From Chitinophagaceae bacterium (GTDB lineage: Bacteria; Bacteroidota; Bacteroidia; Chitinophagales; Chitinophagaceae): DNA of 32,996 nt. Positions within the stretch are counted from its first letter, which is position 1. Each line of letters opens with the position of its first letter. Positions 18,131 through 28,324 of this stretch are shown one piece after another. Below the pieces are notes generated by a model, which worked only from the letters and a program-made list of their open reading frames with translations, did no database searches and was not told the origin of the DNA. The translations under genes and the position numbers were made by a program. The stretch is taken from contig CANFHO010000021.1 in the NCBI GenBank assembly GCA_947447005.1, positions 1-32,996 on the forward strand, given 5' to 3'.

Positions 18131-19786
18131 TTATTTCTTTGGATTGCTTGTTGGAGCAGATCCAGGATTTGCTGGGTTGTATGCCAACTCATTGTCTGGA
18201 ACATCCCAATAATCAAGGTATCCATAAACAATGGTAGCATTTGTACTTACAGTACCAGTGTAAGAAATTACAGTACAGCCAGTACGAGCTTTATCTGGAG
18301 CAATGATGTCCCAACGACGGGCATCCCAGAAAGAAAGTCCTTTGAAGATCAAGGCAATCCTTCTTTCGCTTCTCAACTCTTCATACGCTTGAGCTTGTGT
18401 AAGGCTTGTGCTCAATGGAGCAAGTCCAGCACCTTGATAGGTACGAACTGCATCGATGGATGCAACACCTTGAGCAATCTGACCAGTCATGATCAAGGCT
18501 TCCGCCTTCATCAATTCATTCTCTTCGTATGTTGCAGCGATAGAGATTTCGTTTGCCCCGGTTGTTTGGTTAGACCAACTAACAACACCTGTAAGAGGAA
18601 CAACTCCAGTTGCGCCATTGTTACGAACTGAGTAACGGGTATTGAACACATTACCACGGTCTGTATTGAACAAAGCCACGCTTGACAAGGTAAGTACGTT
18701 GTTGTCTTTACGCTTGTCTCCAGTTCTGAAATCTTGTATCAAACGCTCACTGAGTTTGTATGTATTGGTTGTTGCACCAGCAGAGTTTTGTGCTGTTTTA
18801 TCAGCTACTGTACTCTCTATAAAGCTACCATTTACATCTGTGCGGGCTGTGAAGATCAAATCAGTTGAGTTCACACCGTTGTTGGTCAATGAAAGCACAT
18901 TTGCCCAATCAGATGCAGTCATCTCAGACTTCAACTTATTAACCAGGATGTTGCGGGCTTTCATGGTGTTGATGCTGCGAATCCATGATGCTGTAGACAA
19001 CACACCACCTTTTCCTTTTACAAGAAAAGCTGGGATCAACTTACCCAGTGTTGCTGTGTAATCAGCAGCAGACGTAGAAGCATTGATGGCTGCAATGGCC
19101 TTATCATAGTTTGAGTTAGACTCAGCAATGATAGCTTCTTTGCTTACATAGTTACCGTTGGTTGTAGAAGCAGAGGTAGATGCATTTTGAATGATACCGG
19201 CATAGTACTGAGAGCCAATATAGCTATATGCAAATCCTTTCCACCAGTAAGCCCATGCCTGGAGGGTTGCTTTCTTTGTAGAAGCACCTGCACCAGTGAA
19301 GGTGATTTTATTTGAAATTTCAAGTACCGAGTTTGCAGCAGTGATCATGTTGTACATGTAAGACCACATGTAGTTGGTGGTATTGCTCACACCTTGTGCA
19401 TTCTGGTTTACATAGCGACACAATTCATACTGTGTTTTAGGATTGCTTGGGTTCAGAACAACTGTTCCGTTGTCGAGGGTAACCTTGTTAGGACAACCAA
19501 TCTGGTTCATGAAGGCATTGGCTGCCTCAGCACCGATGATGTCGCCTTGCAATTCCTGGAAACCAATGGTACCAGCCCAGAAACGGCCGTATACACCATC
19601 TGAGAATTTCAGGTCATAAAAACCATTCCTGTAAATGGAACCTTGCGCAAGTGCTATTACACCTGATTCATTCTCTGCACTCTGAGGAGTGGGAGAGTTG
19701 ATATTAGTGATATCGAGTTGCTTTTTACAAGCGGTAAAGCCGATGGTAAGCAACAGGACAAGCGATAATATTTTGTTTCGTTTCAT
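18131..19786 (-). CDS. SusD/RagB family outer-membrane lipoprotein
   Basis: Surface-exposed glycan- or nutrient-binding partner of the SusC-type porin, acting as its lid. It is 551 aa. The lipobox LTIGFTAC gives a lipidated cysteine at about residue 20. The family features present are ITNINSPTPQSAENESGVIALAQGSIYRNG near the N-terminus, TPR-like helices in the middle, and the C-terminal block EELRSERRIALIFKGLSFWDARRWD. The ending (YLDYWDVPDNELAYNPAN) is typical of the family. It starts 24 bases after the SusC stop, so they form one operon. No glycoside hydrolase or lyase follows, so the ligand is unknown. Confidence 0.93.
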   Translation of the reverse strand: MKRNKILSLVLLLTIGFTACKKQLDITNINSPTPQSAENESGVIALAQGSIYRNGFYDLKFSDGVYGRFWAGTIGFQELQGDIIGAEAANAFMNQIGCPNKVTLDNGTVVLNPSNPKTQYELCRYVNQNAQGVSNTTNYMWSYMYNMITAANSVLEISNKITFTGAGASTKKATLQAWAYWWKGFAYSYIGSQYYAGIIQNASTSASTTNGNYVSKEAIIAESNSNYDKAIAAINASTSAADYTATLGKLIPAFLVKGKGGVLSTASWIRSINTMKARNILVNKLKSEMTASDWANVLSLTNNGVNSTDLIFTARTDVNGSFIESTVADKTAQNSAGATTNTYKLSERLIQDFRTGDKRKDNNVLTLSSVALFNTDRGNVFNTRYSVRNNGATGVVPLTGVVSWSNQTTGANEISIAATYEENELMKAEALIMTGQIAQGVASIDAVRTYQGAGLAPLSTSLTQAQAYEELRSERRIALIFKGLSFWDARRWDIIAPDKARTGCTVISYTGTVSTNATIVYGYLDYWDVPDNELAYNPANPGSAPTSNPKK

Positions 19787-19810
19787 ATCGTTTGATTTAT
19801 AGAGTTAAAA

Positions 19811-22800
19811 TTAGAATCCAACGTTGATACCAACTGTATATGTTTTGGTATTAGGAACTGTATTGTGATCCAATCCCCTGTCAAATGCTGAGTTAACAGA
19901 ACTTGAACTTACTTCTGGATCCATACCTGTATACTTCGTGAAAGTCACGATGTTACGTCCTGATACCACCAATTGGAGGCGTTGTACATTCTTCAATTTC
20001 AACAGTTTTGGAAGATCCAATCCGAAAGAAAGGTTCCTGAGGCGCCAGAACGAACCATCTTCGAAGAAGTAGTTCTTGGTACCGTTTGCAGCACCACCTG
20101 CATACATACTGCGGTAGAATGCAGTGTACGCATGTTTCACACCATCAATAACCACTGGAATATCATAATCGGCATGGATACCATCACGATACATCCATTG
20201 TTTTGTTTGGTTGTACACACTTGCACCATTTACCCAATCCCACTGCATGTTTACTGTCAACACTTCTTTGATTCTGAAGTTATTGATAAAGCTCATGTTG
20301 AATTTAGGTGTTGTATTTCCAAGTGCATACTGACCAGGAACAGCAACAGCTTGTTTGGTTGCTTTGCTTACAACCCATCCTCCTGAACGGCCCAAAGGAT
20401 CAGCAACTACTTCATAGTTACCACGTTGATCAAGAGGTATAATATATTGACCAGTAATTGGATTCAATTCATCCAATTTACGCATCATATTGAAACCAAA
20501 GATTTGACCAATTTTGTATCCAGAAGCAAGTTGAATGCCTGTAGAACCAGCTGCAGATACCAAAATAACCGGAGGACCTTTTACATAAGCGATTTGTGAA
20601 GTTTGCTGGTTGAAGTTTGAAGTAAGATCCCAAGAGAATTTCCTGCTATTTACGATATTCAAATTCAATGATGCCTGGATACCATGAGATTCCAAACCAA
20701 AGGAGTTATCCAATTTACCACCTACACCTGTTGAAGGTGCAGCATCCACTGAATAGATGGCGTTGTCTGTTTTCCTCTTCCAGTAAGTGAATGCAACATT
20801 GGCATTGTTCAAAATATTTCCATTGAACAATTTCAAACCAAAGTCAGTACCCGCTTCAAATTCTTTTGAAATCTCCACATTCAAGTTTGGATTCGGGTTG
20901 GTAACGTTGTTTCTGAATACACTGCTTGTACCCATCGCAGCTGTTGCCAATGTAGCAAAACGCTGGAAGGCACCTGGTTGAATACCAGCGGAACCATAAG
21001 CAGCTCTGAATTTCACATCAGAGATTACTTTAGAGATTTTGGAATTATCCCAGAATTTCAACTTAGACAGATTGAAGAATGCATCACCCCTTGGGAAGGT
21101 CTGTGCTTTAGCACCAGATCCGAAGGCAGATGACAAGTCGCTTCTTACACCCACAGCCAAACCTGCGAAGTCGTTCCACTCAAAACGCTGGTTTGCCAAG
21201 AAACCATAGGTGATGAAAGGCTCAACGTAATCAGAGATAACTTTGAATGAAGCAGCTTGTGTGGAGTTCCAAGGTTCATAACCTGGAGCATCGTATGCAT
21301 ATGCACCATAAGACCTATAGTAGCTTTTACGATAGTCGAATGCAGCTGTAGTAGTTGTCTTGATTGGAAGGTTGATATTGAAATCCTTTTGGAAGTCTGT
21401 ACGGAAGTTTCCTGTTCCAATAAAGTTTTGGAATGTAGTTCTTGCTACAATGTTATCAATCTCACCAGAGTTGGTTGCGTTGGTCGGACTAACATAGTTA
21501 CCTGCATACCTACCATTGAAAACAGAATTCTTGTTGTTTCCTTGATCTTCATAACGATACTCAGTGTATGTATTGGTATAGTTCAATGCATACTTTGCAT
21601 CAAATTCAAGATATTTTGGAAGCTTGTAGTTCAAATTAAATGATTGTACTACATCCACCTTGTTGATCTTGGTGCTGGTATATCTGTTGTACCAGAAAGG
21701 ATTTGAACTGTTTACACCAACAGCAGCACCATAGTAGTAACCATAGTTGCCATCGAGGTCTTTCATGGTATAATCAGCAAATGGACGAGAGTTGTTCACC
21801 CAATAAACAATGGTACGACCAGTTTGATCGTTCATGTTGTTGAATGTATGAACCAACTGAGTCAAGCTGGTAAGCTTCAGACCTTTTGCCAATTCAATAC
21901 CCAATTTTTGAGTAAGATTTGAACGCTTTACACCACCGTTTGAAACGAAAGGTGAATTTTGAAGGTTTGAAGAAGCAGAAAGCAAGAAGTCAACTTTGTC
22001 CCTGGAACCAGAGATGGTTACTGAATTGTTCAGCGTAGTTGTGTTCTGGAAGAACTGCTTGTAATGATCATAGTATTTCAAATTCACATTGTAAGGCTTC
22101 TCCTGGTAAGAAGTAAGACCCAGTGAGTTGTACTGAACATCACCATTGTATGTCATGGTTGCTGGATCCAAAAACATAGGAATGTTAGATCCTGTCAATA
22201 CGTTTCCTGCAGCATCTGTGATGAATGCATGGTTTTTTGCTTTAGCAAGACCACCATTGTTCAACAATTCACTGTTTGAACCAGCTGAACTCAACTCAAT
22301 GTTGAATTTACCAGCCTTCGCCTTTTTAGTGAAGAGTTGGATTACTCCATTCGCACCTTGTGCTCCATACAATGAAGCAGCAGCAGCACCTTGGATCACC
22401 TCAACCCTTTCAATGATGTTCACATCAATGGAAGTAAGGCTCGTTGCACGTGCCTCGATACCATCGATCAAAATCATGGGTGAGGTACCACCTTGTACGG
22501 TATTGATACCACGAAGAAGGATGTTCAAAGGGCGACCAGGGTTACCATTTGTACTTGAGATTTGGGCACCTGCTACTTGTCCAACAAGCTGTTGTCCAAC
22601 ATCACCTGTTGGTACTTTCACTTGGTTGGCAATGTTTACAGTTTCAACTGCAATACCCAACTTTCTTTTGCTGGTTGCAGCACCCACACCCGTTACTACA
22701 ACTTCAGAAAGAAGCTTGTCTTCAGTAACAAGTGATACATTGATTGATTTTTGACTGCCAATGGTTACAGCCTTGGATGAATAACCAACAGAACTGAAGC

Positions 22801-23008
22801 TGATGGTTGTAGATCCTGCTGGAACCTGGATGGAATAAGCACCATCCCCGTCTGTTAATTTTGTTTGGCCACCTACAGAAACAGAAACGCCTGAAATTGG
22901 CAATCCTTTTTCGTCGGTCACCTTACCGGATACTGTCCTATTGTTTTGTGCTTGAGCTTGACAAAACAATAGCATGATGCCCGCAAGCAGGCAAATTAGT
23001 CTTCTCAT
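19811..23008 (-). CDS. SusC/RagA family TonB-dependent outer-membrane receptor
   Basis: A 1065-residue TonB-dependent transporter that imports an oligomeric nutrient across the outer membrane with its SusD partner. The signal peptide MRRLICLLAGIMLLFCQAQAQ is followed by a carboxypeptidase-regulatory-like domain (about 25-100, VSGKVTDEKGLPISGVSVSVGG). A TonB-box-like LSEVVVTGVG comes next, then a plug domain with LLRGINTVQGGTSPMILIDGIEA and VIQGAAAASLYGAQGANGVI. The remainder is a beta-barrel ending in TYTVGINVGF with the usual C-terminal aromatic residue. There is no N-terminal FecR-interacting extension, so anti-sigma signalling is not indicated. The 216 bases upstream hold no gene; I found no exact TAnnTTTG box there. 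Confidence 0.95.
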   Translation of the reverse strand: MRRLICLLAGIMLLFCQAQAQNNRTVSGKVTDEKGLPISGVSVSVGGQTKLTDGDGAYSIQVPAGSTTISFSSVGYSSKAVTIGSQKSINVSLVTEDKLLSEVVVTGVGAATSKRKLGIAVETVNIANQVKVPTGDVGQQLVGQVAGAQISSTNGNPGRPLNILLRGINTVQGGTSPMILIDGIEARATSLTSIDVNIIERVEVIQGAAAASLYGAQGANGVIQLFTKKAKAGKFNIELSSAGSNSELLNNGGLAKAKNHAFITDAAGNVLTGSNIPMFLDPATMTYNGDVQYNSLGLTSYQEKPYNVNLKYYDHYKQFFQNTTTLNNSVTISGSRDKVDFLLSASSNLQNSPFVSNGGVKRSNLTQKLGIELAKGLKLTSLTQLVHTFNNMNDQTGRTIVYWVNNSRPFADYTMKDLDGNYGYYYGAAVGVNSSNPFWYNRYTSTKINKVDVVQSFNLNYKLPKYLEFDAKYALNYTNTYTEYRYEDQGNNKNSVFNGRYAGNYVSPTNATNSGEIDNIVARTTFQNFIGTGNFRTDFQKDFNINLPIKTTTTAAFDYRKSYYRSYGAYAYDAPGYEPWNSTQAASFKVISDYVEPFITYGFLANQRFEWNDFAGLAVGVRSDLSSAFGSGAKAQTFPRGDAFFNLSKLKFWDNSKISKVISDVKFRAAYGSAGIQPGAFQRFATLATAAMGTSSVFRNNVTNPNPNLNVEISKEFEAGTDFGLKLFNGNILNNANVAFTYWKRKTDNAIYSVDAAPSTGVGGKLDNSFGLESHGIQASLNLNIVNSRKFSWDLTSNFNQQTSQIAYVKGPPVILVSAAGSTGIQLASGYKIGQIFGFNMMRKLDELNPITGQYIIPLDQRGNYEVVADPLGRSGGWVVSKATKQAVAVPGQYALGNTTPKFNMSFINNFRIKEVLTVNMQWDWVNGASVYNQTKQWMYRDGIHADYDIPVVIDGVKHAYTAFYRSMYAGGAANGTKNYFFEDGSFWRLRNLSFGLDLPKLLKLKNVQRLQLVVSGRNIVTFTKYTGMDPEVSSSSVNSAFDRGLDHNTVPNTKTYTVGINVGF

Positions 23009-23198
23009 GTTATTTCGTTTTGGTGATAACTGTCGCTAAATTAACCCGAAATAGGCTTTTTCCCAAACTCTGTTTAACCTTAAAATCGCTGAAAATCTTG
23101 CTAGTGGCGGATTGCAGACACTAAAGCCTTTGTAAGATGTTGATAATCAAATAGATGATGAGGAGTTTCCGAAAAAAGAAAATTCTGTGCCTGTATTT

Positions 23199-23220
23199 AT
23201 ATTATTAAAAATAATAATAT
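23199..23220. terminator. AT-only palindrome after giant protein copy 2
   Basis: ATATTATTA (23199-23207) and TAATAATAT (23212-23220) form a perfect 9-bp AT-only stem with a 4-base loop, starting 4 bases beyond the stop of the minus-strand gene at 23225. It may work as a weak terminator or a 3' end stabiliser, but no long T tract follows on the minus strand. Confidence 0.4.
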
Positions 23221-23224
23221 GTAA

Positions 23225-26200
23225 TCACCTAATAATGGTGATGTAACCCGCCATTTTTGGTTTCCCATTTCTGGTGTCAATCACATAATAATAAGTACCA
23301 GCAGGCAGCGGATTTCCATTGATTGTACCATCCCATGGTTGAGGATAGCCAATGGATCGAAGAATCAATTGTCCTGTTGTTGTATAGATTTCTAAAATAC
23401 CATTTGGATATTGGTCCAGATATTTTATTTCCCACACATCGTTGTACCCATCTCCATTGGGCGTAAAAGTATTGGAAGGTTTTGGCATGGTAACTGAACG
23501 GATTAAGATGGTATCCCTGCTGATGCAATTACCTCTTCCTGTTACAGTAAGATGATATTCCATATCTATTTGCGGTTTTACAACATAGGGTTGCAAAATA
23601 GTTGAGTTACTCAGATACAATGATGTGTCCCATCTAAATGCCACCATTGTTCCTGTAGCAGTAGACTGAATTTTCTTCTGTCCATCATTCAATACATCCA
23701 GATCCGGTCCTGCTGAGATTTTTGGATAATCATATACCATGATCGTTTTTGAAATGGTGTCTGTATAACAACTTGTACTGGCTTGCGCATAGAAGCGGAT
23801 GTTTTTGGCGCCAGATGAGTTATATACATGAATTGGATTTGAAGAAATGGAAGTTGATCCATCTCCGAAGTCCCAAAACCAACCTTGTATTGTTCCATTG
23901 GCAGTTATGCTTTTATCCATAAAACCAACTGCGGTTCCCAAACACAATGAATCTGAGCTCAACAAAGATGCTTTTGGTTGTGCATACACGGAAGTCAATT
24001 TCTGTGTCAAAGAGTCCTTGCAACCATCTATACTGGTGGCAATCAATTTGACATCATATGCCCCCAATTGCAAATAATTGTGCTGTCCGTTTTTTGAAAC
24101 AGAAGGATTGAGATCATTTTTGTCGCCGAAATTCCACAGATATGTCAACAATCCGCCAGTGCCATCTGACATGCTGGTGTTATTGATGAACAATGCTTTT
24201 CCTGCTGGCAAACATACTGTTGGTATACTGAATGATGGGATGGGTAAAGGATGTATGACAAGAGGTTGTATGAAAGGGGCACTCATACAACCACTGTCTG
24301 TTTCTGCAATCAGTGTTGGATTGAAATTGCCAGCATTCATGTAAATATGATGTGCAGTATCTTGTTTGTAAAGCAGTTGGGTATTGCCATCGCCAAAAGC
24401 CCAGTGAAATTTGCTGATAACACCATTTCTCGTTGTTGATTTATTGGCCAGATCAATCATGTTGTCTTCACAGTGCAAGGCAGACATGCTGAAATCTGAC
24501 ACTGGTTTATCCCAAACCATGATATCTCTGTTTGACGAATCCTTGCATCCAGTTGTTGTGGCCGTATAGAGATATTTGATGGTATGTGTTCCAATGCCAG
24601 CTGCTGCCGGGTCGAAAATTCCATTGGCATTTATGCCCACTCCTGAAAAAACATAATTGCCCGGCACCAACATATCTGTTCCGGCTTGCGTAATTTGTCT
24701 GGGTATTGCATCCAAACAAATGCCAGGGATGTATTGAAATTGAATGGCCGGACTTGCATTTAAAACAATGGTTTGTGTAATGGATTTGCTGCACGACAAG
24801 GCATTGCCTGAATAGGCTACTAATTTTACGATTCGGTTTGAAGTAGATGGTGAAGAGAATGATGAATATCTAAAAGCATAGGTTTTCCCAATGAATGGGT
24901 TTTCATCAATTGTTTTCAAACTCAGATTATTTTGATCCCAGAATATTTCCAATCTTGTTACTACACCAAAATCAACAGTAGAAAAATTTTGTACTCTGAC
25001 ACTGTCATTGCTGCAAAAAGATTGTGATGGTGTGATACTCAGCACTGGTACTGGATTTGCCCCATTGACTGTAAAGTCAGATGTGATCTTTTTGGAGCAA
25101 CCTTTTGATGTTACTGTCAGCGACACTTTATAGATTCCAGATGCATAATATCTTGGTGATGGATTTTTTTCTGTCAATGCAGAAGGCAAATATGTTGGGG
25201 CTGGGGAAACAGGAGATGGTCCATCGTTGAAATTCCATGCATACGTAAAATTGGTAGATCCATCTGCAGATTTGGAAGTATCAGTGAAGACGGCACTTGC
25301 ATCATTCAAACATACTTCGGGCATGATAAAACCTGGATCCGGAATTGGGTCTATGATAAGTGAAGGTGAAAGTAAAAATGTATCGCTTCTGCAACCTGCA
25401 TATGATTCTACAAATAAGGATGCTCGTTTAGTACCAAATAAAAGGTAACGTGCGGTTTGATTTGAATTGACAGACATGATTCGTTGGCCATTGCCATCAT
25501 CCAGATTCCAAAACCATTTTGTGATTTTCCCAGAGACATTTGTAGATACGTCTGTAAATATGATATCCTGGTTGACACATTTGATGTTAGGTATGGAAAA
25601 ACCTGCAACTGGTTTGGATGAAATGCTGATTGTCTTAATGCTGTCTTCTGAAAAACAACCCAGGCTGGAAACAATTTTCAATCCAATTCGATAATCATTG
25701 GGCAGGGAATATCTAACAGGAGATAGTTTTCCTTTTGTGGTGTCAATTATTCTTCCATCTCCCAAGTTCCAAATCCATCTTACAGCTGCTGTTGTATCCG
25801 TTGAAATGTAGACGGAGTCGCTGATACAACCGGTTTGTTTTGTTTGAAAATCAGCAATGGGTTTTTGGCAGGACAAGTGAATCGTTTTGGTGGCAAGTCC
25901 ACAACTGTTGCTTTGTGTGGTAATGACATACGAACCAGTATCCGTAGTTTTGAATTTACTGATATTCAACAATGATCCATTGGAAGAAAATCCATTCGGT
26001 CCTGTCCATGTAAATGCATTTGCTTCTGTGTTGATTACATTGATATTTACATCTGTATTGAAACAGATGATTTTATCATTGTTGTAGATGGATGAATTGT
26101 TGGTAAGATCATTCAGGTCGATTTGATTTGAACCAAAATTGGAGAAGTAACCAAATCTTGCTGTAGTGGCTTGTCCCCCTTGAATGATACCCGTATGAAA

Positions 26201-27448
26201 TTTACCCAAGTCATTTTCTATTAAAATGGTTTGTCCCCCTGCTGCCACTGCAAGTGGAATGGGTATTCGTGCATACATCCATGTGCCATTGCTTCCTGTT
26301 ACTGGCTGAAATTGTGTTGGATCTACCAAAGTATTGCTACCATTGAGTTTGAAGTTTCCGATGATGGCAACAGGTGCAAGTAAGTTGAGGAAAAAAGATT
26401 CATTGGATGCTGCCCTGGTAACATTCACTGCATTGGATCCTGTGCATTTGATGGATGGAATCACTGCGCCACCTACTTCACAACCAAAGCCTGATAATTG
26501 ATACAGATGTGATGGATTTGATGTTTGAATAAATACAGAAATATCAGATAAGGTTCCGCGATAATATTCACCTGCATTCAGTGTTGCAACTGAACTTCCA
26601 TTGACCGAAACAGTCGTGCCGTTTTCAATTGCAAATACATAATAGTTATCAGGGGAATTCAAATAGCCCTTGATCACGATAAATTCTTGACCTGCAATTT
26701 CATCTGGAATGAGTTGGTCCCCTTCTGCATCTTTGCAATTTTCACCAGGAACACTTACCGAATCATCTTTTGTGCTGATGGCAATCGGTTTGTCGGATGT
26801 GACTATCGAACCGCCAATACGCTCGTTTGCGTTGTTGGTCATGGCACTTAATACATAGGTTTCCCCTTTGTTGAGTGAGATGTTAAACGGAATTCCTGCA
26901 GCATGTCCCACCAAATTATATTTTGGATTTATGGAGATGTTGGTATTGTCTTCAGTGGCAACAATGATAAAGTCGCAGGTATAATTCGGTAATCCCCAGT
27001 TCGTATATGCCATTTGAAATGGCAGGGTAAATTTCTTTCCCAGGGCGTTGTTCCCTTTCAGTGCATACATGTCGCCATTGTTTGTACTGGCAATATCATA
27101 GTAGCATGAAATGGCGTTGGTGGCTGTAACGTGTAAACCCTTTCTCAATGTGGTATTGGGTATGCCATTTTCAATCAGATCGATGTATGATGTAAGGTCG
27201 ACTGATGTGGATGTATTTGCATTGACATTGACTGTAATGGGAGTGAATGCAGGGTTGGCGGGTATAGAAATGGTAACGGTAGAGGCTGTTTTAAAAGCTG
27301 CGATTCTCAGGAAGATTGGTCTGTCGTTATGAAGTTGTTGCAGGTCTGGTGCTGCGAACCAAAAATTTGTACTGATCTGGGAGTATCCAAGATGAGATAT
27401 GGCGGTAAGGAAGAGTGTGAATATGGACAGCTTTAACTTCAGTTTCAT
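23225..27448 (-). CDS. Giant secreted IgGFc-binding/PKD-repeat protein with T9SS type B sorting tail (copy 2)
   Basis: Paralog of the 1417-aa protein, with the same parts in the same order. From the chosen start the signal peptide is MKLKLKLSIFTLFLTAISHLGYSQ. The IgGFc-binding-type domain follows (TNFWFAAPDLQQ, ISCYYDIASTNNGDMYALKGNNALG, LSGFGCEVGGAVIPSIKCTG). An Ig-like domain carries TWTGPNGFSS-type sequence, and about eight PKD-like repeats follow. The type B T9SS tail (NTFTPNGDGYNDVWEIKYLDQYP ... MAGYITIIR) is nearly identical to that of copy 1. The ORF track starts at 27493, but the 15 extra residues precede an otherwise perfect signal peptide, so 27448 is preferred (1407 aa). It is divergent from the rluF-like gene. 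Role is inferred as adhesion or matrix formation, not shown. Confidence 0.88.
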   Translation of the reverse strand: MKLKLKLSIFTLFLTAISHLGYSQISTNFWFAAPDLQQLHNDRPIFLRIAAFKTASTVTISIPANPAFTPITVNVNANTSTSVDLTSYIDLIENGIPNTTLRKGLHVTATNAISCYYDIASTNNGDMYALKGNNALGKKFTLPFQMAYTNWGLPNYTCDFIIVATEDNTNISINPKYNLVGHAAGIPFNISLNKGETYVLSAMTNNANERIGGSIVTSDKPIAISTKDDSVSVPGENCKDAEGDQLIPDEIAGQEFIVIKGYLNSPDNYYVFAIENGTTVSVNGSSVATLNAGEYYRGTLSDISVFIQTSNPSHLYQLSGFGCEVGGAVIPSIKCTGSNAVNVTRAASNESFFLNLLAPVAIIGNFKLNGSNTLVDPTQFQPVTGSNGTWMYARIPIPLAVAAGGQTILIENDLGKFHTGIIQGGQATTARFGYFSNFGSNQIDLNDLTNNSSIYNNDKIICFNTDVNINVINTEANAFTWTGPNGFSSNGSLLNISKFKTTDTGSYVITTQSNSCGLATKTIHLSCQKPIADFQTKQTGCISDSVYISTDTTAAVRWIWNLGDGRIIDTTKGKLSPVRYSLPNDYRIGLKIVSSLGCFSEDSIKTISISSKPVAGFSIPNIKCVNQDIIFTDVSTNVSGKITKWFWNLDDGNGQRIMSVNSNQTARYLLFGTKRASLFVESYAGCRSDTFLLSPSLIIDPIPDPGFIMPEVCLNDASAVFTDTSKSADGSTNFTYAWNFNDGPSPVSPAPTYLPSALTEKNPSPRYYASGIYKVSLTVTSKGCSKKITSDFTVNGANPVPVLSITPSQSFCSNDSVRVQNFSTVDFGVVTRLEIFWDQNNLSLKTIDENPFIGKTYAFRYSSFSSPSTSNRIVKLVAYSGNALSCSKSITQTIVLNASPAIQFQYIPGICLDAIPRQITQAGTDMLVPGNYVFSGVGINANGIFDPAAAGIGTHTIKYLYTATTTGCKDSSNRDIMVWDKPVSDFSMSALHCEDNMIDLANKSTTRNGVISKFHWAFGDGNTQLLYKQDTAHHIYMNAGNFNPTLIAETDSGCMSAPFIQPLVIHPLPIPSFSIPTVCLPAGKALFINNTSMSDGTGGLLTYLWNFGDKNDLNPSVSKNGQHNYLQLGAYDVKLIATSIDGCKDSLTQKLTSVYAQPKASLLSSDSLCLGTAVGFMDKSITANGTIQGWFWDFGDGSTSISSNPIHVYNSSGAKNIRFYAQASTSCYTDTISKTIMVYDYPKISAGPDLDVLNDGQKKIQSTATGTMVAFRWDTSLYLSNSTILQPYVVKPQIDMEYHLTVTGRGNCISRDTILIRSVTMPKPSNTFTPNGDGYNDVWEIKYLDQYPNGILEIYTTTGQLILRSIGYPQPWDGTINGNPLPAGTYYYVIDTRNGKPKMAGYITIIR

Positions 27449-27513
27449 TGCGCTCAGAACGATACAATTTGTTATGCATCTTTTGCAGGCCATAAATTTA
27501 GCTCAATCTTATC

Positions 27514-27521
27514 TACTTTTG
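27514..27521 (+). promoter_or_regulatory. Candidate -7 promoter box TACTTTTG for the pseudouridine synthase gene
   Basis: TACTTTTG fits TAnnTTTG exactly and lies 16 bases before the ATG at 27538. There is no well-spaced TTG at -33 (the nearest, at 27483-27485, is too far), so the call is moderate. Confidence 0.42.
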
Positions 27522-27537
27522 TGCAACATTTTTAGTC

Positions 27538-28263
27538 ATGAAGCAACAGAGGGAGGAAGGTATTCAAATCAACAAGTACATCAGCAATTCAGGCTTTTGT
27601 TCACGAAGGGAAGCAGATAAGCTGGTTGAACAGGCGCGTGTTACCATCAATGAAGAGCTTGTGATTTTAAGTGCCAGGGTCTTTCCGGGAGATGTGGTGG
27701 CAATCGATGGAGAAAAAATCAAAAGCAAACAACGACCCATTTATATGGCTTTGAACAAGCCTGTGGGAATCACATCCACGACTGATTTATCTGATCGCAC
27801 CAACATCATCAGCTTTATAAATCATCCGAAAAGGATATTCCCGGTTGGCAGGCTGGACAAGGATTCTGAAGGATTGATCTTATTGACCAATGATGGTGAT
27901 ATTGTAAATAAAATTTTGCGTGCGGGGAACAACAATGAGAAAGAGTATGTAGTATCTGTGGATAAGGAACTTACTTCTGAAGTGATCCGACAAATGGCTG
28001 CAGGGGTGAAAATTTTAGGTGAACGAACAAAGCCTTGTTATATAAAACAGGAGGGTTCAAGAAAATTCAGGATCATTTTGAAGCAGGGCTTGAACAGGCA
28101 AATCAGAAGGATGTGTGCTGAGTTCGACTATAAAGTGAAAACATTGAAACGTATCAGGATCATGCATATTGTATTGGGAACACTTCCCACAGGCAAATGG
28201 CGTTATCTCACACCTGCAGAAATCGATAAACTGGAAGAACAGCTTTCAAATGCAAAAGGCTAG
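27538..28263 (+). CDS. rluF: 23S rRNA pseudouridine synthase, RluF type
   Basis: Isomerises a uridine to pseudouridine in 23S rRNA (U2604 in E. coli). An S4 RNA-binding domain occupies about residues 10-65 (INKYISNSGFCSRREADKLVEQARVTIN). The catalytic domain follows, with YMALNKPVGITSTTD, the RsuA-family catalytic motif GRLDKDSEGLILLTNDGD (Asp107), ILRAGNNNEKEYVVSVDK and the closing GLNRQIRRMC. The segments NIISFINHPKRIFPVGRLDKDS and VKTLKRIRIMHI track E. coli RluF more closely than RluB, RluE or RsuA. The 241 aa lack the Lys/Pro-rich C-terminal tail of the E. coli protein. Starts divergently from giant protein copy 2 and ends at its own terminator. Confidence 0.88.
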   Translation: MKQQREEGIQINKYISNSGFCSRREADKLVEQARVTINEELVILSARVFPGDVVAIDGEKIKSKQRPIYMALNKPVGITSTTDLSDRTNIISFINHPKRIFPVGRLDKDSEGLILLTNDGDIVNKILRAGNNNEKEYVVSVDKELTSEVIRQMAAGVKILGERTKPCYIKQEGSRKFRIILKQGLNRQIRRMCAEFDYKVKTLKRIRIMHIVLGTLPTGKWRYLTPAEIDKLEEQLSNAKG

Positions 28264-28268
28264 TGCCT

Positions 28269-28293
28269 AAAGCACCCTAAAGGGGTCTTTTTT
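28269..28293 (+). terminator. Intrinsic terminator after rluF
   Basis: AAAG-C-ACCC (28269-28277) pairs with GGGTCTTT (28283-28290), leaving one bulged C and a 5-base loop, and a run of six T ends at 28293. It begins five bases after the stop codon. Confidence 0.7.
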
Positions 28294-28324
28294 CTTCAAT
28301 TTTAAGTACAAATGGGTATAGTAT

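Noticed and set aside
22146-22754. 202-aa plus-strand ORF inside the SusC gene
   Set aside because: It is antisense to the conserved plug region of a clear TonB-dependent receptor. Its composition reflects the opposite strand.
18131-23008. SusCD pair as the uptake arm of the lyase/sulfatase operon
   Set aside because: It is about 12 kb away on the opposite strand, with housekeeping and toxin-antitoxin genes between. No sequence feature links the two.
11210-27448. Composite transposon formed by the two giant paralogs
   Set aside because: No transposase, terminal inverted repeats or target duplications were seen. The paralogs are diverged protein genes, not insertion sequences.
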